A DNA stretch of 15,504 bases from DAIOSQ01 sp036752465 (GCA_036752465.1 DAIOSQ010000052.1:1-15504); one strand, 5' to 3'. Counted from the stretch's first letter, positions 1-6,866 are shown. The notes: generated by a model from the sequence alone, not told the origin. Translations and numbers: made by a program.

Positions 1-991
1 ATCGGGCATAGACCAACAGCAACAAGGTAGGCTTGTGTAAGAAATTGACATTCCAAATACCCAGCAAAGCCAGTAGTACCGGCAAATTGGTTGACAAGGG
101 CGCCTCAAGACAATGTTGGTCCATGTCATGCGCGCCCCTTAACAGCTCTTCGAATGCGTCAAAGCCTATGGCGATAGCGGTGATGAGATTGATTGCGGAG
201 CAGAGCGAGAAACGACCGCCAACCCACTCCCAAATAGGCAACACATGCTGAAAGCCCAGTTGTTTCGCCCGGGATACATTGGCAGTTACCGCAATAAAAT
301 GCTGGGCAGTGGCTGCTTGACCAAACCATTGTTTGGCCTTGGTTGCATTGAGCATGGTTTCGCGCGTGGTAAAGGATTTTGAGGCCACAATAAACAAGGT
401 AGTTGCTGGGTCAAGAAATTTAACGACATTATGTACCGCATCTGGGTCAACATCCGACACAAAATGCGTACGCAGGTGCGGGGCAGCAAACGCTGCTAAG
501 GCATCAACACAAAACCTTGGGCCCAGATCGGAGCCACCTATGCCGATATTGACGATATCCGTGATGGCCTGGCCACTATAGCCTAACCAATCTCCTGCTC
601 GTATCGTGTCTGCGATGACACGCATCTGTGCACGCACGTTCAGAATCTCAGGGATCACATCACACCCGTCCACCATAAGCGGTGCAGTGGACATGGTTCG
701 CAGTGCGGAATGCAGCGCTGGACGCTGCTCGATGGCATTCACCTTTTGCCCGGAGAATAGCGCCTGAATTTTCTCGGGTAGATGCACTTTCTCTGCCAGG
801 GTCAGCAGATCAGCTAATATCGCAGGATTGATCAATTGCTGGCTAAAATCAATTTGGATGCCCTGCTGTTGTAGTCGCATTGGTAGCTTTGGGGAATGAT
901 GACGGGTTAAATCGGTTATTCGTTGTAGCCGGGTTTGCTCAGCTTGCGCCGCAAGCGACTTCCATATGGCCAAATCAGTTAGTTGCTTCAT
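1..991 (-). CDS. pgi: Glucose-6-phosphate isomerase, N-terminal 330 residues (partial)
   Basis: Interconverts glucose 6-phosphate and fructose 6-phosphate in the cytoplasm (glycolysis/gluconeogenesis). The reading frame opens at ATG 991-989 and runs off the left edge without a stop. Family marks seen: NIGIGGSDLGP at residues 148-158 (sugar-phosphate-binding SIS domain), SKSFTTRETM at 204-213, and EWVGGRFSLCSAIN at about 255-268, which fits the PGI signature. The start gives an N terminus that lines up with the usual one (a Trp about 10 residues in), and no in-frame ATG lies just upstream, but I see no clear Shine-Dalgarno sequence. The catalytic Glu, His and Lys known from the E. coli enzyme lie in the missing C-terminal part, so activity cannot be judged. 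It lies 365 bases after rplQ and probably has its own promoter. The family call is very secure. Confidence 0.96.
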   Translation of the reverse strand, partial: MKQLTDLAIWKSLAAQAEQTRLQRITDLTRHHSPKLPMRLQQQGIQIDFSQQLINPAILADLLTLAEKVHLPEKIQALFSGQKVNAIEQRPALHSALRTMSTAPLMVDGCDVIPEILNVRAQMRVIADTIRAGDWLGYSGQAITDIVNIGIGGSDLGPRFCVDALAAFAAPHLRTHFVSDVDPDAVHNVVKFLDPATTLFIVASKSFTTRETMLNATKAKQWFGQAATAQHFIAVTANVSRAKQLGFQHVLPIWEWVGGRFSLCSAINLITAIAIGFDAFEELLRGAHDMDQHCLEAPLSTNLPVLLALLGIWNVNFLHKPTLLLLVYAR

Positions 992-1025
992 GCAGCATAA
1001 ATAGGACAGGTTCGAGTAATTATGG

Positions 1026-1054
1026 ATACTACTATATCTTTGGTTTCTCGACAA
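1026..1054 (-). promoter_or_regulatory. Candidate sigma70 promoter for pgi
   Basis: On the minus strand TTGTCG (1054-1049, 4/6 match to TTGACA) is followed after 17 bases by TAGTAT (1031-1026, 4/6 match to TATAAT). The expected start point near 1019 would give a leader of roughly 28 bases before the pgi ATG at 991. Spacing and position are good but the hexamers are only fair, so this is a guess by eye. Confidence 0.35.
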
Positions 1055-1219
1055 TTTTTTCTAGACTCATTGGGTGTTTTGCATAGTGACCCGCTGTGCG
1101 AAAGCATCAATCCCGGTACTTGGTCTGCGAAATGTGATTTTAGATGATACATCGGTTGACATATGAATTAGTTATCAGGCATGTTAGCGGCATGCTTTTA
1201 TCTTCTGGAGGCGGGGCAT

Positions 1220-1247
1220 ATTGTATACTGTACTGTGCATGCTTCAA
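1220..1247 (-). promoter_or_regulatory. Candidate upstream sigma70 promoter in the rplQ-pgi gap
   Basis: On the minus strand TTGAAG (1247-1242, 4/6) is separated by 16 bases from TACAAT (1225-1220, 5/6). It would start transcription near 1213 and give pgi a leader of about 220 bases. The -35 box directly abuts the 9-bp palindrome at 1250-1270, so a protein bound there could block it. Evidence is sequence match only. Confidence 0.3.
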
Positions 1248-1274
1248 TATAAGCCAGTTACACTGGCTTAATAT
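1247..1274 (-). terminator. Palindrome after rplQ; possible terminator or operator
   Basis: TAAGCCAGT (1250-1258) and ACTGGCTTA (1262-1270) are perfect reverse complements separated by a 3-base loop. With one bulged base the stem extends into flanking ATAT/ATAT. On the minus strand the stem is followed by ATATTG, which is U-rich but not a clean U-tract, and it lies about 86 bases after the rplQ stop. It could end the ribosomal transcript, or, given its symmetry and its contact with a candidate -35 box, be a protein-binding site. Confidence 0.35.
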
Positions 1275-1330
1275 AGGAAGGTGTGATGCCATACAATAGT
1301 TTCAATGGGCTAAAAGAACAGGATACACTG

Positions 1331-1348
1331 GCAGCACGTGCATGCTGC
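1331..1348 (-). repeat. GC-rich hairpin just after rplQ
   Basis: GCAGCA (1331-1336) and TGCTGC (1343-1348) pair across a 6-base loop, starting 8 bases past the rplQ stop codon. On the minus strand a modest T-rich run (TTCTTTT) follows only after about 12 bases, so it is a poor match to an intrinsic terminator. It may protect the 3' end of the transcript or mean nothing. Confidence 0.35.
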
Positions 1349-1356
1349 TAGCGTGC

Positions 1357-1740
1357 TTACTCATCTTCATCCGTTGCGTGGTCTGGCCTACCGACCAGTT
1401 CTACGATAGCCATAGGGGCATTATCGCCCACTCGATAACCACACTTTAGTACTCTGACGTAGCCACCGGGACGTGTTTGATATCGTGGCCCCAGCTCATT
1501 GAACAACTTGCTCACACTATCTTTACTACGCAGTTCATTAAAAGCCTGTCGTCTTCCGGCCAGTGAATCAGTTTTACTTACTGTGATTAACGGTTCTATG
1601 TACCGTCGCAGATCTTTTGCTTTCGGTAATGTTGTTTTAATTAGCTCGTGCTCGATCAGTGAGTTACACATATTGGCAAACATTGCCTTTCTGTGACTGC
1701 TGGTTCGGCCGAATCTTCTGCCAATATTACGATGGCGCAT
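1357..1740 (-). CDS. rplQ: 50S ribosomal protein L17
   Basis: L17 is a 50S subunit protein of bacteria that sits near the exit-tunnel side of the large subunit. The 127 residues match the usual length. The N terminus MRHRNIGRRFGRTSSHR is the family hallmark; PRYQTRPGGYVRVLK near residues 85-100 and the acidic end are also typical. ATG 1740 is preceded by GAGGAG with a 6-base gap. It is the last gene of the alpha cluster, 15 bases after rpoA, as in E. coli. The hairpins that follow its stop codon may end the transcript. Nothing unusual is seen in the protein. Confidence 0.98.
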   Translation of the reverse strand: MRHRNIGRRFGRTSSHRKAMFANMCNSLIEHELIKTTLPKAKDLRRYIEPLITVSKTDSLAGRRQAFNELRSKDSVSKLFNELGPRYQTRPGGYVRVLKCGYRVGDNAPMAIVELVGRPDHATDEDE

Positions 1741-1755
1741 AATTTTCTCCTCGTA

Positions 1756-2748
1756 CTACTCGCCTAGGGTTACAGGCGGCCAATTTTCTAATTTAATGCC
1801 CAACGACAAGGAGCGTGATGCCAGGACATCTTTGATCTCTGTGAGCGACTTTTTACCTAAATTTGGGGTTTTTAACAATTCTTGTTCGGTTTTTTGTACC
1901 AAATCACCTATGTAAAATATGTTCTCTGCTTTAAGACAATTGGCAGAACGCACGGTCAGTTCCAAATCATCTACTGATCGCAACAACAACGGGTCAAAAT
2001 CATTTCTTTCGTTGCGTTCATGCGCAGCTTCTTCAAATTTCATATCGACAAACGCGTGCAGTTGACGTTGCAGGATACTGGCAGATATACGTATGGCTTC
2101 CTCAGGGTCAATGGTACCATTGGTTTGTAATTCAATGGTTAGCTTATCTAAGTCCGTGCGGTTTTCAACCCGTGCTTTGTCTACGAAATAAGCTACCTTT
2201 TTAACTGGGGAAAAGGCGTTGTCAACGTGGAGCTTACCTACTGATTTTTGTCGCACTTCATCATCAAACAGGTGCGTTTGGCCGTCAGTTGAGTGGAAGC
2301 CAATCCCTTTGGTTACCTTAAGGGTCATGTTCAGCTTACCGTTTTCATTGAGGTTGGCAAGCACCAATTGTGGATTAAGAATTTCAACATCATGTGTCAG
2401 CTGTATGTCACCTGCTGTAAGCTTTCCTGGACCTTGCTTGGATACTGTGAGCATGGTCTCATGTCCTTGATGGATCCGTACCGCCACTTCTTTGAGGTTT
2501 AGCAAAATGTTAACCACATCCTCTTGTACACCCTCTATCGTGCTGTATTCGTGTAACACGCCATCGATAGTGACCTCAGTTATAGCACACCCAGGCATAG
2601 ACGACATTAATATACGTCGCAATGCATTGCCTAATGTATAGCCGTAACCAGGCTCTAAGGGCTCCAATACGATGCGTGAGTGATAGATATTATCGGATTG
2701 AACTTTAAGTACTTTTGGTGTAAGCATTTCATTGATATCAATATACAT
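1756..2748 (-). CDS. rpoA: DNA-directed RNA polymerase subunit alpha
   Basis: The alpha subunit dimerises to nucleate RNA polymerase assembly, and its C-terminal domain contacts UP-element DNA and activators. The 330 residues fit the family (329 in E. coli). The N-terminal domain holds GYGYTLGNALRRILMSSMPG (about 34-53) and GVLHEYSTIEGVQED (63-77). A charged linker near residues 236-250 leads to the C-terminal domain with DLELTVRSANCLKAE (261-275), whose Arg267 matches the DNA-contacting Arg265 of E. coli, and LLKTPNLGKKSLTEIK (291-306). ATG 2748 has GGAG about 10 bases upstream. It lies 18 bases after rpsD and 15 before rplQ, the standard alpha order, so its level is tied to ribosomal protein expression. 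Confidence 0.99.
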   Translation of the reverse strand: MYIDINEMLTPKVLKVQSDNIYHSRIVLEPLEPGYGYTLGNALRRILMSSMPGCAITEVTIDGVLHEYSTIEGVQEDVVNILLNLKEVAVRIHQGHETMLTVSKQGPGKLTAGDIQLTHDVEILNPQLVLANLNENGKLNMTLKVTKGIGFHSTDGQTHLFDDEVRQKSVGKLHVDNAFSPVKKVAYFVDKARVENRTDLDKLTIELQTNGTIDPEEAIRISASILQRQLHAFVDMKFEEAAHERNERNDFDPLLLRSVDDLELTVRSANCLKAENIFYIGDLVQKTEQELLKTPNLGKKSLTEIKDVLASRSLSLGIKLENWPPVTLGE

Positions 2749-2766
2749 TCGACTATGTCTCCGATC

Positions 2767-3387
2767 TTACTTAGAGTAAAGTTCTACCACCAGGTTGACG
2801 TTAAAAGATGCTGATAGATCTGTTAACTTAGGTAGACTGACAAACTTTCCTTTGAGTGCATTGTGATCAACCGTGATCCATTCACATGAAGCACGTTGTT
2901 CTGAAAGTGCTACAGCTGCCTTAATTCGTCCTTGCGTTTGTGCCTTTTGTCGCACAGCAATAACATCACCTGGACTCACTAGATAAGAAGCTATATTGAC
3001 CTTTTTTTCGTTCACCAATATGGCCTTGTGTGAAACCATCTGTCTGGCTTCAGCTCTGGTGGAACCAAACCCCATACGGTAAACGACATTGTCCAAACGT
3101 CTTTCAAGCATAACCATAAGATTCTCACCGGTAGAACCTTTGCTAGAAGAAGCCGAAATGTAGTAATTACGGAACTGCTTTTCTAAGACACCATAATAGC
3201 GCTTGATCTTTTGCTTTTCACGTAGTTGTACACCGTAATCACTCAGTCGTTGCTTCTTATCGCCATGTTGTCCAGGTAGTTTTTCGGACTTACACTTTGA
3301 CTTGTAGTCCCTTACCGGGCTTTTCAGCATTAAATCGACTTGTTCTCTTCTGGAACGCTTGCACTTTGGACTAAAATCTCTTGCCAT
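2767..3387 (-). CDS. rpsD: 30S ribosomal protein S4
   Basis: S4 binds 16S rRNA early in 30S assembly and, in E. coli, represses translation of the alpha operon. The 206 residues equal the E. coli length. The segments LSDYGVQLREKQKIKRYYG, RLDNVVYRMGFGSTRAEARQ and HKAILVNEKKVNIASY (S4 RNA-binding domain, about 95-160) and the end VELYSK are diagnostic. Two N-terminal cysteines (Cys9 and Cys32) recall the zinc-binding form of S4, but the four-cysteine set is incomplete, so zinc binding is unlikely. ATG 3387 is preceded by GGGAG at a 6-base gap. It sits between rpsK (15 bases) and rpoA (18 bases). Confidence 0.99.
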   Translation of the reverse strand: MARDFSPKCKRSRREQVDLMLKSPVRDYKSKCKSEKLPGQHGDKKQRLSDYGVQLREKQKIKRYYGVLEKQFRNYYISASSSKGSTGENLMVMLERRLDNVVYRMGFGSTRAEARQMVSHKAILVNEKKVNIASYLVSPGDVIAVRQKAQTQGRIKAAVALSEQRASCEWITVDHNALKGKFVSLPKLTDLSASFNVNLVVELYSK

Positions 3388-3402
3388 TATTAACTCCCAA
3401 TA

Positions 3403-3801
3403 CTAAACACGTCTTTTCTTAGGCGGTTTGCACCCATTATGTGGAATGCCCGTGACGTCTGTAATTTCTACAATTTTGAAATCCTGTGCTATGAGTTCGC
3501 GAATGGTTGATTCACGGCCAGGTCCCGGTCCATGTATGAGCACAGCTACTGATTTCATGCCATATTCTTTGGCGACTTGTGCCGCTCTTTCGGTAGCAAT
3601 CTGCGCAGCGTAGGGGGTACTCTTACGTGATCCACGAAAACCCGATCCACCGGAGGTGGCCCAACATAGGGCATTACCTTGTCGGTCAGTAAATGTAACA
3701 ATAGTATTGTTGAAGGATGCATGTACATGCACAATCCCGTCAGATACTACTCGTTTTATTTTTTTCTTGGTCTTTTGTTGCTTAGCTTTGCCTGTAGCCA
3801 T
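3403..3801 (-). CDS. rpsK: 30S ribosomal protein S11
   Basis: S11 is part of the 30S platform near the mRNA exit region. The 132 residues are close to the family length (129 in E. coli), the extra ones lying in a lysine-rich N terminus. Diagnostic stretches are HVHASFNNTIVTFTDRQGN (about 25-43), GSGFRGSRKSTPYAAQ, HGPGPGRES and the C-terminal DVTGIPHNGCKPPKKRRV. ATG 3801 has AGGA 8 bases upstream. The gene is 27 bases after rpsM and 15 before rpsD, the usual alpha cluster order. I see nothing abnormal. Confidence 0.99.
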   Translation of the reverse strand: MATGKAKQQKTKKKIKRVVSDGIVHVHASFNNTIVTFTDRQGNALCWATSGGSGFRGSRKSTPYAAQIATERAAQVAKEYGMKSVAVLIHGPGPGRESTIRELIAQDFKIVEITDVTGIPHNGCKPPKKRRV

Positions 3802-3828
3802 GTTGTTTATCCTAGATAGAATTATTTA

Positions 3829-4185
3829 CTAAATTTTGCTACCTTTGCGGCGACCTTTTCTTGTCCTGGCATTGGTTTTAGTACGTTGCCCTCGCAGTGG
3901 CAAGCCACGACGATGTCTTAGACCGCGGTAACAGCCAAGGTCCATTAAGCGTTTGATGTTCATGCTGATGGAACGTCGTAAGTCACCCTCAACAGTTATT
4001 TTTGCAATTTCCTGTCGCAAAGCTTCAATCTCTTCTTCTTTTAGGGCGGAAACCTTCGTCGCTGGATCTATATTGATTTGATGACACAGCTTGAGCGATG
4101 TTGATTTTCCGATACCGTAGATAGAAGTTAGCGCTATCACGACATGTTTGTGATCAGCTATGTTAACACCTGCAATACGAGCCAT
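3829..4185 (-). CDS. rpsM: 30S ribosomal protein S13
   Basis: S13 sits in the head of the 30S subunit and contacts the large subunit and P-site tRNA. The 118 residues match the E. coli length. Seen: MARIAGVNIADHKHVVIAL at the start, the helix-two-turn-helix motif SIYGIGKSTS (about 22-31), and CYRGLRHRRGLPLRGQRT with a basic tail (about 86-103 onward). ATG 4185 has GGAG with a 6-base gap. It is the first gene of the alpha cluster and follows rpmJ by 86 bases. In E. coli this leader folds into the S4 target pseudoknot; I could not recognise that structure here by eye. Confidence 0.98.
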   Translation of the reverse strand: MARIAGVNIADHKHVVIALTSIYGIGKSTSLKLCHQINIDPATKVSALKEEEIEALRQEIAKITVEGDLRRSISMNIKRLMDLGCYRGLRHRRGLPLRGQRTKTNARTRKGRRKGSKI

Positions 4186-4271
4186 TCATTTCTCCGAACT
4201 TATAATTACCTGTCACCTATCAGGAAAGGGACAAAAGGATACTACTAACAAACCTATAAATCAAGCTTTGT
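4186..4271 (-). other. rpmJ-rpsM intercistronic leader, no clear promoter
   Basis: This 86-base gap marks the spc/alpha boundary, where E. coli has the alpha promoter and the S4 autoregulatory site. On the minus strand I find only scattered weak hexamers (for example TAGTAT and TATAAG without a suitable -35) and a short CCTG/CAGG stem. Read-through from spc is therefore the simplest view. Confidence 0.5.
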
Positions 4272-4385
4272 TTAGCCTTGCCGTTGCTTATGACGTCCAT
4301 CTTTGCAAATTACTCTTACATTGCCTTGACGTTTTATTATTTTACAGTTGCGGCATATCCGCTTGACTGAGGCTCTTACTTTCAT
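4272..4385 (-). CDS. rpmJ: 50S ribosomal protein L36, zinc-ribbon type
   Basis: L36 is the smallest 50S protein and binds 23S rRNA. The ORF reads 37 codons from ATG 4385 to TAA 4272-4274 and gives MKVRASVKRICRNCKIIKR followed by a second half ending in GRHKQRQG. Zinc ligands are seen as Cys11, Cys14, Cys27 and His32, so this is the zinc-bearing form rather than the cysteine-free paralogue (the ykgM-linked form in E. coli). GGAG stands 7 bases before the ATG. It follows secY by 21 bases, its standard place at the end of the spc cluster. I identified it by reading the gap between secY and rpsM. Confidence 0.97.
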   Translation of the reverse strand: MKVRASVKRICRNCKIIKRQGNVRVICKDGRHKQRQG

Positions 4386-4406
4386 TATTTCACTCCACAA
4401 AAAAAA

Positions 4407-5735
4407 TCATAATATTCCGGGTAGTTTTGCACCCTTGAAGCTGGCTTTTTTCATCAATGAATCATATTGTTGAGTCATAAGATGAGCTTGTACTTGGGCA
4501 ACAAAATCCATGATGACTACCACAATAATCAGTAACGATGTTCCACCAAAATAGAACGGCACGTGCCAGGTGTACATCAATATTTGCGGCAGTAGACACA
4601 CGAGCACTAAATACAAGGCCCCTACTAAAGTTAATCGTGTCATGACCAAATCTACATATTTGGCTGTCTGTTCACCTGGTCGTATTCCAGGGATATACGC
4701 CCCTGATTTTTTCAAATTGTCAGCTGTGTCCTTTGGATTAAACACGAGCGCCGTGTAGAAAAATGCAAAGAATAATATGCATAGGGCATACACCAGCAGA
4801 TACAGTGGCTGGCCAGGTGAAAGCGCCATACCGATATCGCTCAACCAGCTCAGGCTATTTCCTTTTGCAAAGAATTGAGCCAAGGTTGCCGGTAGAAGAA
4901 TGATACTCGAAGCAAAAATCGGCGGAATCACGCCTGACATATTAATTTTTAAAGGTAAATGGCTGGTTTGCGCGGCGTATACCTTGCGACCCTGTGTGCG
5001 TTGTGCATAATTCACACGGATGCGGCGCTGGCCACGCTCCATGAATACTACCAAGGCCGTTACCATAACAACGATTGCCGCAACTGCCAGTAAGGTCAGT
5101 GGTTGCATTTGTCCTTCTTTCACTTGTTGGAATACCGAACCCAAGGCTCTTGGCATACTGGATACGATACCTGAGAAGATGAGCAACGATATACCATTAC
5201 CCACTCCTTTTTCTGTCATCTGTTCACCTAACCACATCAGGAACATTGTGCCTGTGACCAGGGTAACAACTGCCGTGAAGTAGAAAGCCATATCCGGCTG
5301 CAACGCTATTTGCTGTGCCGCTAGCCATCTTGACATGCCCAAGCTTTGGAATATGGACAACACCAAGGTTAAATAGCGTGTATATTGATTGATTTTTCTT
5401 CGGCCTGCTTCACCTTCTTTTTTAAGCTGCTCTAACGAGGGAACGACGACCGTAAATAATTGGATCATAATAGAAGCTGATATATACGGCATAATACCTA
5501 TTGCAAATACCGTGACACGTGACAGCGCTCCACCGGAGAACATATTGAACAAACCAAAAATAGTATTTTGCTGTTCATTAAAGAAATTAGTAAGTTTAAG
5601 TGGATCCAATCCAGGTACTGGGATGTGAGCCCCTAAACGATAAACAAGAATGGCCAGCGCCACAAATATCAATCGCGCTTTCAACTCTGCCAACCCACCC
5701 GTTGATTTGGTTGCACTGTCCATTCTGTTTTTCAT
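4407..5735 (-). CDS. secY: Protein translocase subunit SecY
   Basis: SecY is the inner-membrane channel of the SecYEG translocon and works with SecA or with ribosomes. The 442 residues match E. coli (443). Ten hydrophobic segments can be placed at roughly residues 22-40, 72-98, 118-140, 150-170, 180-202, 214-233, 266-290, 310-332, 365-388 and 395-415. The plug/TM2 motif SGGALSRVTVFAIGIMPYIS (67-86) and the fifth cytoplasmic loop YIPGIRPGEQTAKY (347-360) are present; Arg352 matches the SecA-critical Arg357 of E. coli. ATG 5735 lies 2 bases after the rplO stop, with only a weak AGAAG ribosome-binding match, which suggests translational coupling to rplO. Confidence 0.99.
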   Translation of the reverse strand: MKNRMDSATKSTGGLAELKARLIFVALAILVYRLGAHIPVPGLDPLKLTNFFNEQQNTIFGLFNMFSGGALSRVTVFAIGIMPYISASIMIQLFTVVVPSLEQLKKEGEAGRRKINQYTRYLTLVLSIFQSLGMSRWLAAQQIALQPDMAFYFTAVVTLVTGTMFLMWLGEQMTEKGVGNGISLLIFSGIVSSMPRALGSVFQQVKEGQMQPLTLLAVAAIVVMVTALVVFMERGQRRIRVNYAQRTQGRKVYAAQTSHLPLKINMSGVIPPIFASSIILLPATLAQFFAKGNSLSWLSDIGMALSPGQPLYLLVYALCILFFAFFYTALVFNPKDTADNLKKSGAYIPGIRPGEQTAKYVDLVMTRLTLVGALYLVLVCLLPQILMYTWHVPFYFGGTSLLIIVVVIMDFVAQVQAHLMTQQYDSLMKKASFKGAKLPGIL

Positions 5736-5737
5736 AG

Positions 5738-6172
5738 TTATTCTTCTACACTTCCGCCCAGGGTTTCAATGGTTGTCTTGGCACTGGCACTGACACGCAA
5801 TCCCTTTAGGTGGATAGCTTTGGTCAGTTCGCCAGTTGATATAACCTTGACATGGCGTATATTTTTATTGATGACTTGGGCTTCTTTCAATGTATCCAGA
5901 TTAATGGTATCGCTTACAAGTTTTTCCAGTTCAAACAGAGACACCTGTGCTACCGTCTTGCCGATTCTAGACTTGAAACCCATCTTGGGCAAACGTCTTT
6001 GAATAGGCATTTGACCGCCTTCAAAATTTATTTTGTGGTAACCACCCGCTCTGGCTTTTTGTCCTTTATGACCTTTGCCACTGGTTTTCCCTAAACCTGA
6101 CCCTATGCCTCTTCCCAGTCTTTTGGGGGACTTTTTTGAGCCCAGTGTCGGTGATAGTTGATTTAGTTTCAC
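5738..6172 (-). CDS. rplO: 50S ribosomal protein L15
   Basis: L15 is a late-assembly 50S protein that bridges 23S rRNA domains. The 144 residues equal E. coli L15. Seen: the N-terminal MKLNQLSPTLGSKKSPKR, the Gly/Lys-rich arm GRGIGSGLGKTSGKGHKGQK (about 20-39), and the FEGGQMPIQRRLPKMGF region. The start codon is GTG at 6172-6170 and overlaps the rpmD stop as GTGA; GAGGAG lies 8 bases before it inside rpmD. The overlap suggests coupling with L30. secY follows after 2 bases. Confidence 0.98.
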   Translation of the reverse strand: MKLNQLSPTLGSKKSPKRLGRGIGSGLGKTSGKGHKGQKARAGGYHKINFEGGQMPIQRRLPKMGFKSRIGKTVAQVSLFELEKLVSDTINLDTLKEAQVINKNIRHVKVISTGELTKAIHLKGLRVSASAKTTIETLGGSVEE

Positions 6173-6357
6173 GACAGTGACTCCTCTACTTCTAATAAAT
6201 ATGAAATGGCATTGACCATACCGCGAATACTGGGGTTGTCTTGATGTACGACCGAGCGATTGATCTTTCGCAAGCCCAAAACTTCAGCAATTATTTTATG
6301 CTTAGGCTTTCTACCGATTAAGCTTTTTATTAAGGTAATTTTGATTGTATTTGCCAT
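6169..6357 (-). CDS. rpmD: 50S ribosomal protein L30
   Basis: L30 is a small 50S protein. The 62 residues are slightly longer than in E. coli (59). Typical features are TIKITLIKSLIGRKPKHK near the N terminus, GLRKINRSVVHQDNPSIRGM in the middle, and a C-terminal beta strand VNAISYLLEVEE. The start ATG 6357 follows the rpsE stop by 2 bases and uses GAGG located in the end of rpsE. Its stop overlaps the GTG start of rplO by four bases. It stands in its normal place in the spc cluster. Confidence 0.97.
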   Translation of the reverse strand: MANTIKITLIKSLIGRKPKHKIIAEVLGLRKINRSVVHQDNPSIRGMVNAISYLLEVEESLS

Positions 6358-6359
6358 GA

Positions 6360-6866
6360 CTAGCCCTCGTTGGTCACTTCAGCTACCGTTTTTCCACGCT
6401 TAGCTGCAACATAATCTGGTGTGCCTATACTTGTAAGCGCACCTACCGTTGCACGCACTATGTTGCTTGGGTTGGTTGAGCCGATACTTTTGGCTGAAAT
6501 ATTTTCTACACCGAGCACCTCAAGCACCGCACGCATAGCTCCGCCGGCAATGATACCCGTACCATCACTAGCAGGTTTCATGAATACTTTGGATGCACCA
6601 TATGAATAGGTTATTTCATGATGTATCGTGGTACCGGCGAGTGGCACATAAACCATGTTTTTTCTGGCTTGGTCCATTGCCTTTTGTATAGCAACAGGCA
6701 CTTCACGTGCTTTGCCACGACCAAACCCAACCATGCTCTTACCGCCCACGACCACCAACACGGCGAAGCCAAATACTCTACCACCTTTAACAACCTTAGC
6801 CGTTCGTGTCACAGAAACTAACTTTTCTTGATAGCCATCTGTTTTTAATGTGTCTTCATTTGCCAT
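6360..6866 (-). CDS. rpsE: 30S ribosomal protein S5
   Basis: S5 lies on the solvent side of the 30S subunit near the mRNA entry site and affects accuracy and spectinomycin response. The 168 residues fit the family. The double-stranded RNA-binding-like domain starts with AKVVKGGRVFGFAVL (23-37); GKAREVPVAIQKAMDQARKN (51-70), GTGIIAGGAMRAVLEVLGV and GSTNPSNIVRAT are diagnostic. Unusually, the loop at residues 41-46 reads GGKSMV where most bacteria have a GDGxGRV-type sequence, one residue longer. The frame is intact on both sides, so this is a real change and not a frameshift. ATG 6866 has AAGGA upstream. Confidence 0.98.
   Translation of the reverse strand: MANEDTLKTDGYQEKLVSVTRTAKVVKGGRVFGFAVLVVVGGKSMVGFGRGKAREVPVAIQKAMDQARKNMVYVPLAGTTIHHEITYSYGASKVFMKPASDGTGIIAGGAMRAVLEVLGVENISAKSIGSTNPSNIVRATVGALTSIGTPDYVAAKRGKTVAEVTNEG

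Larger units (their letters stand above)
992..1356. other. Intergenic region rplQ-pgi (365 bases) with hairpins and candidate promoters
   Basis: No convincing gene lies here. Seen on the minus strand, in order from rplQ: a 6-bp GC-rich hairpin (1331-1348), a 9-bp perfect palindrome (1250-1270), a candidate promoter overlapping its flank (1220-1247), and a second candidate promoter close to pgi (1026-1054). The word TACACTGGC occurs twice (1259-1267 and 1324-1332 on the plus strand). On the plus strand a GCATG/CATGC stem with loop at about 1180-1196 is followed by TTTTATCTT. Two tiny ORFs exist: 21 codons on plus with a good ribosome-binding-site match, and 31 codons on minus with none; neither is called. 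This is the only long non-coding stretch in the window, so the end of the ribosomal transcript and the control of pgi should both lie here. Confidence 0.8.

Noticed and set aside
286..489. 67-codon minus-strand ORF over pgi
   Set aside because: It is in a different frame from the pgi frame, which shows the PGI motifs; shadow.
1067..1162. 31-codon minus-strand ORF in the rplQ-pgi gap (begins MSTDVSSKITFRRPS)
   Set aside because: No ribosome-binding site, no recognisable family, and of a length expected by chance.
1178..1205. Plus-strand terminator-like stem GCATG/CATGC followed by TTTTATCTT
   Set aside because: Only 5 strong pairs, and there is no supported plus-strand gene for it to terminate.
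3300..3387. Possible zinc site in S4 (Cys9, Cys32)
   Set aside because: The zinc form needs four ligands; only two cysteines are present, as scattered remnants.
4186..4271. Alpha-operon promoter before rpsM
   Set aside because: No -10/-35 pair with acceptable spacing; hexamers TAGTAT and TATAAG lack partners.
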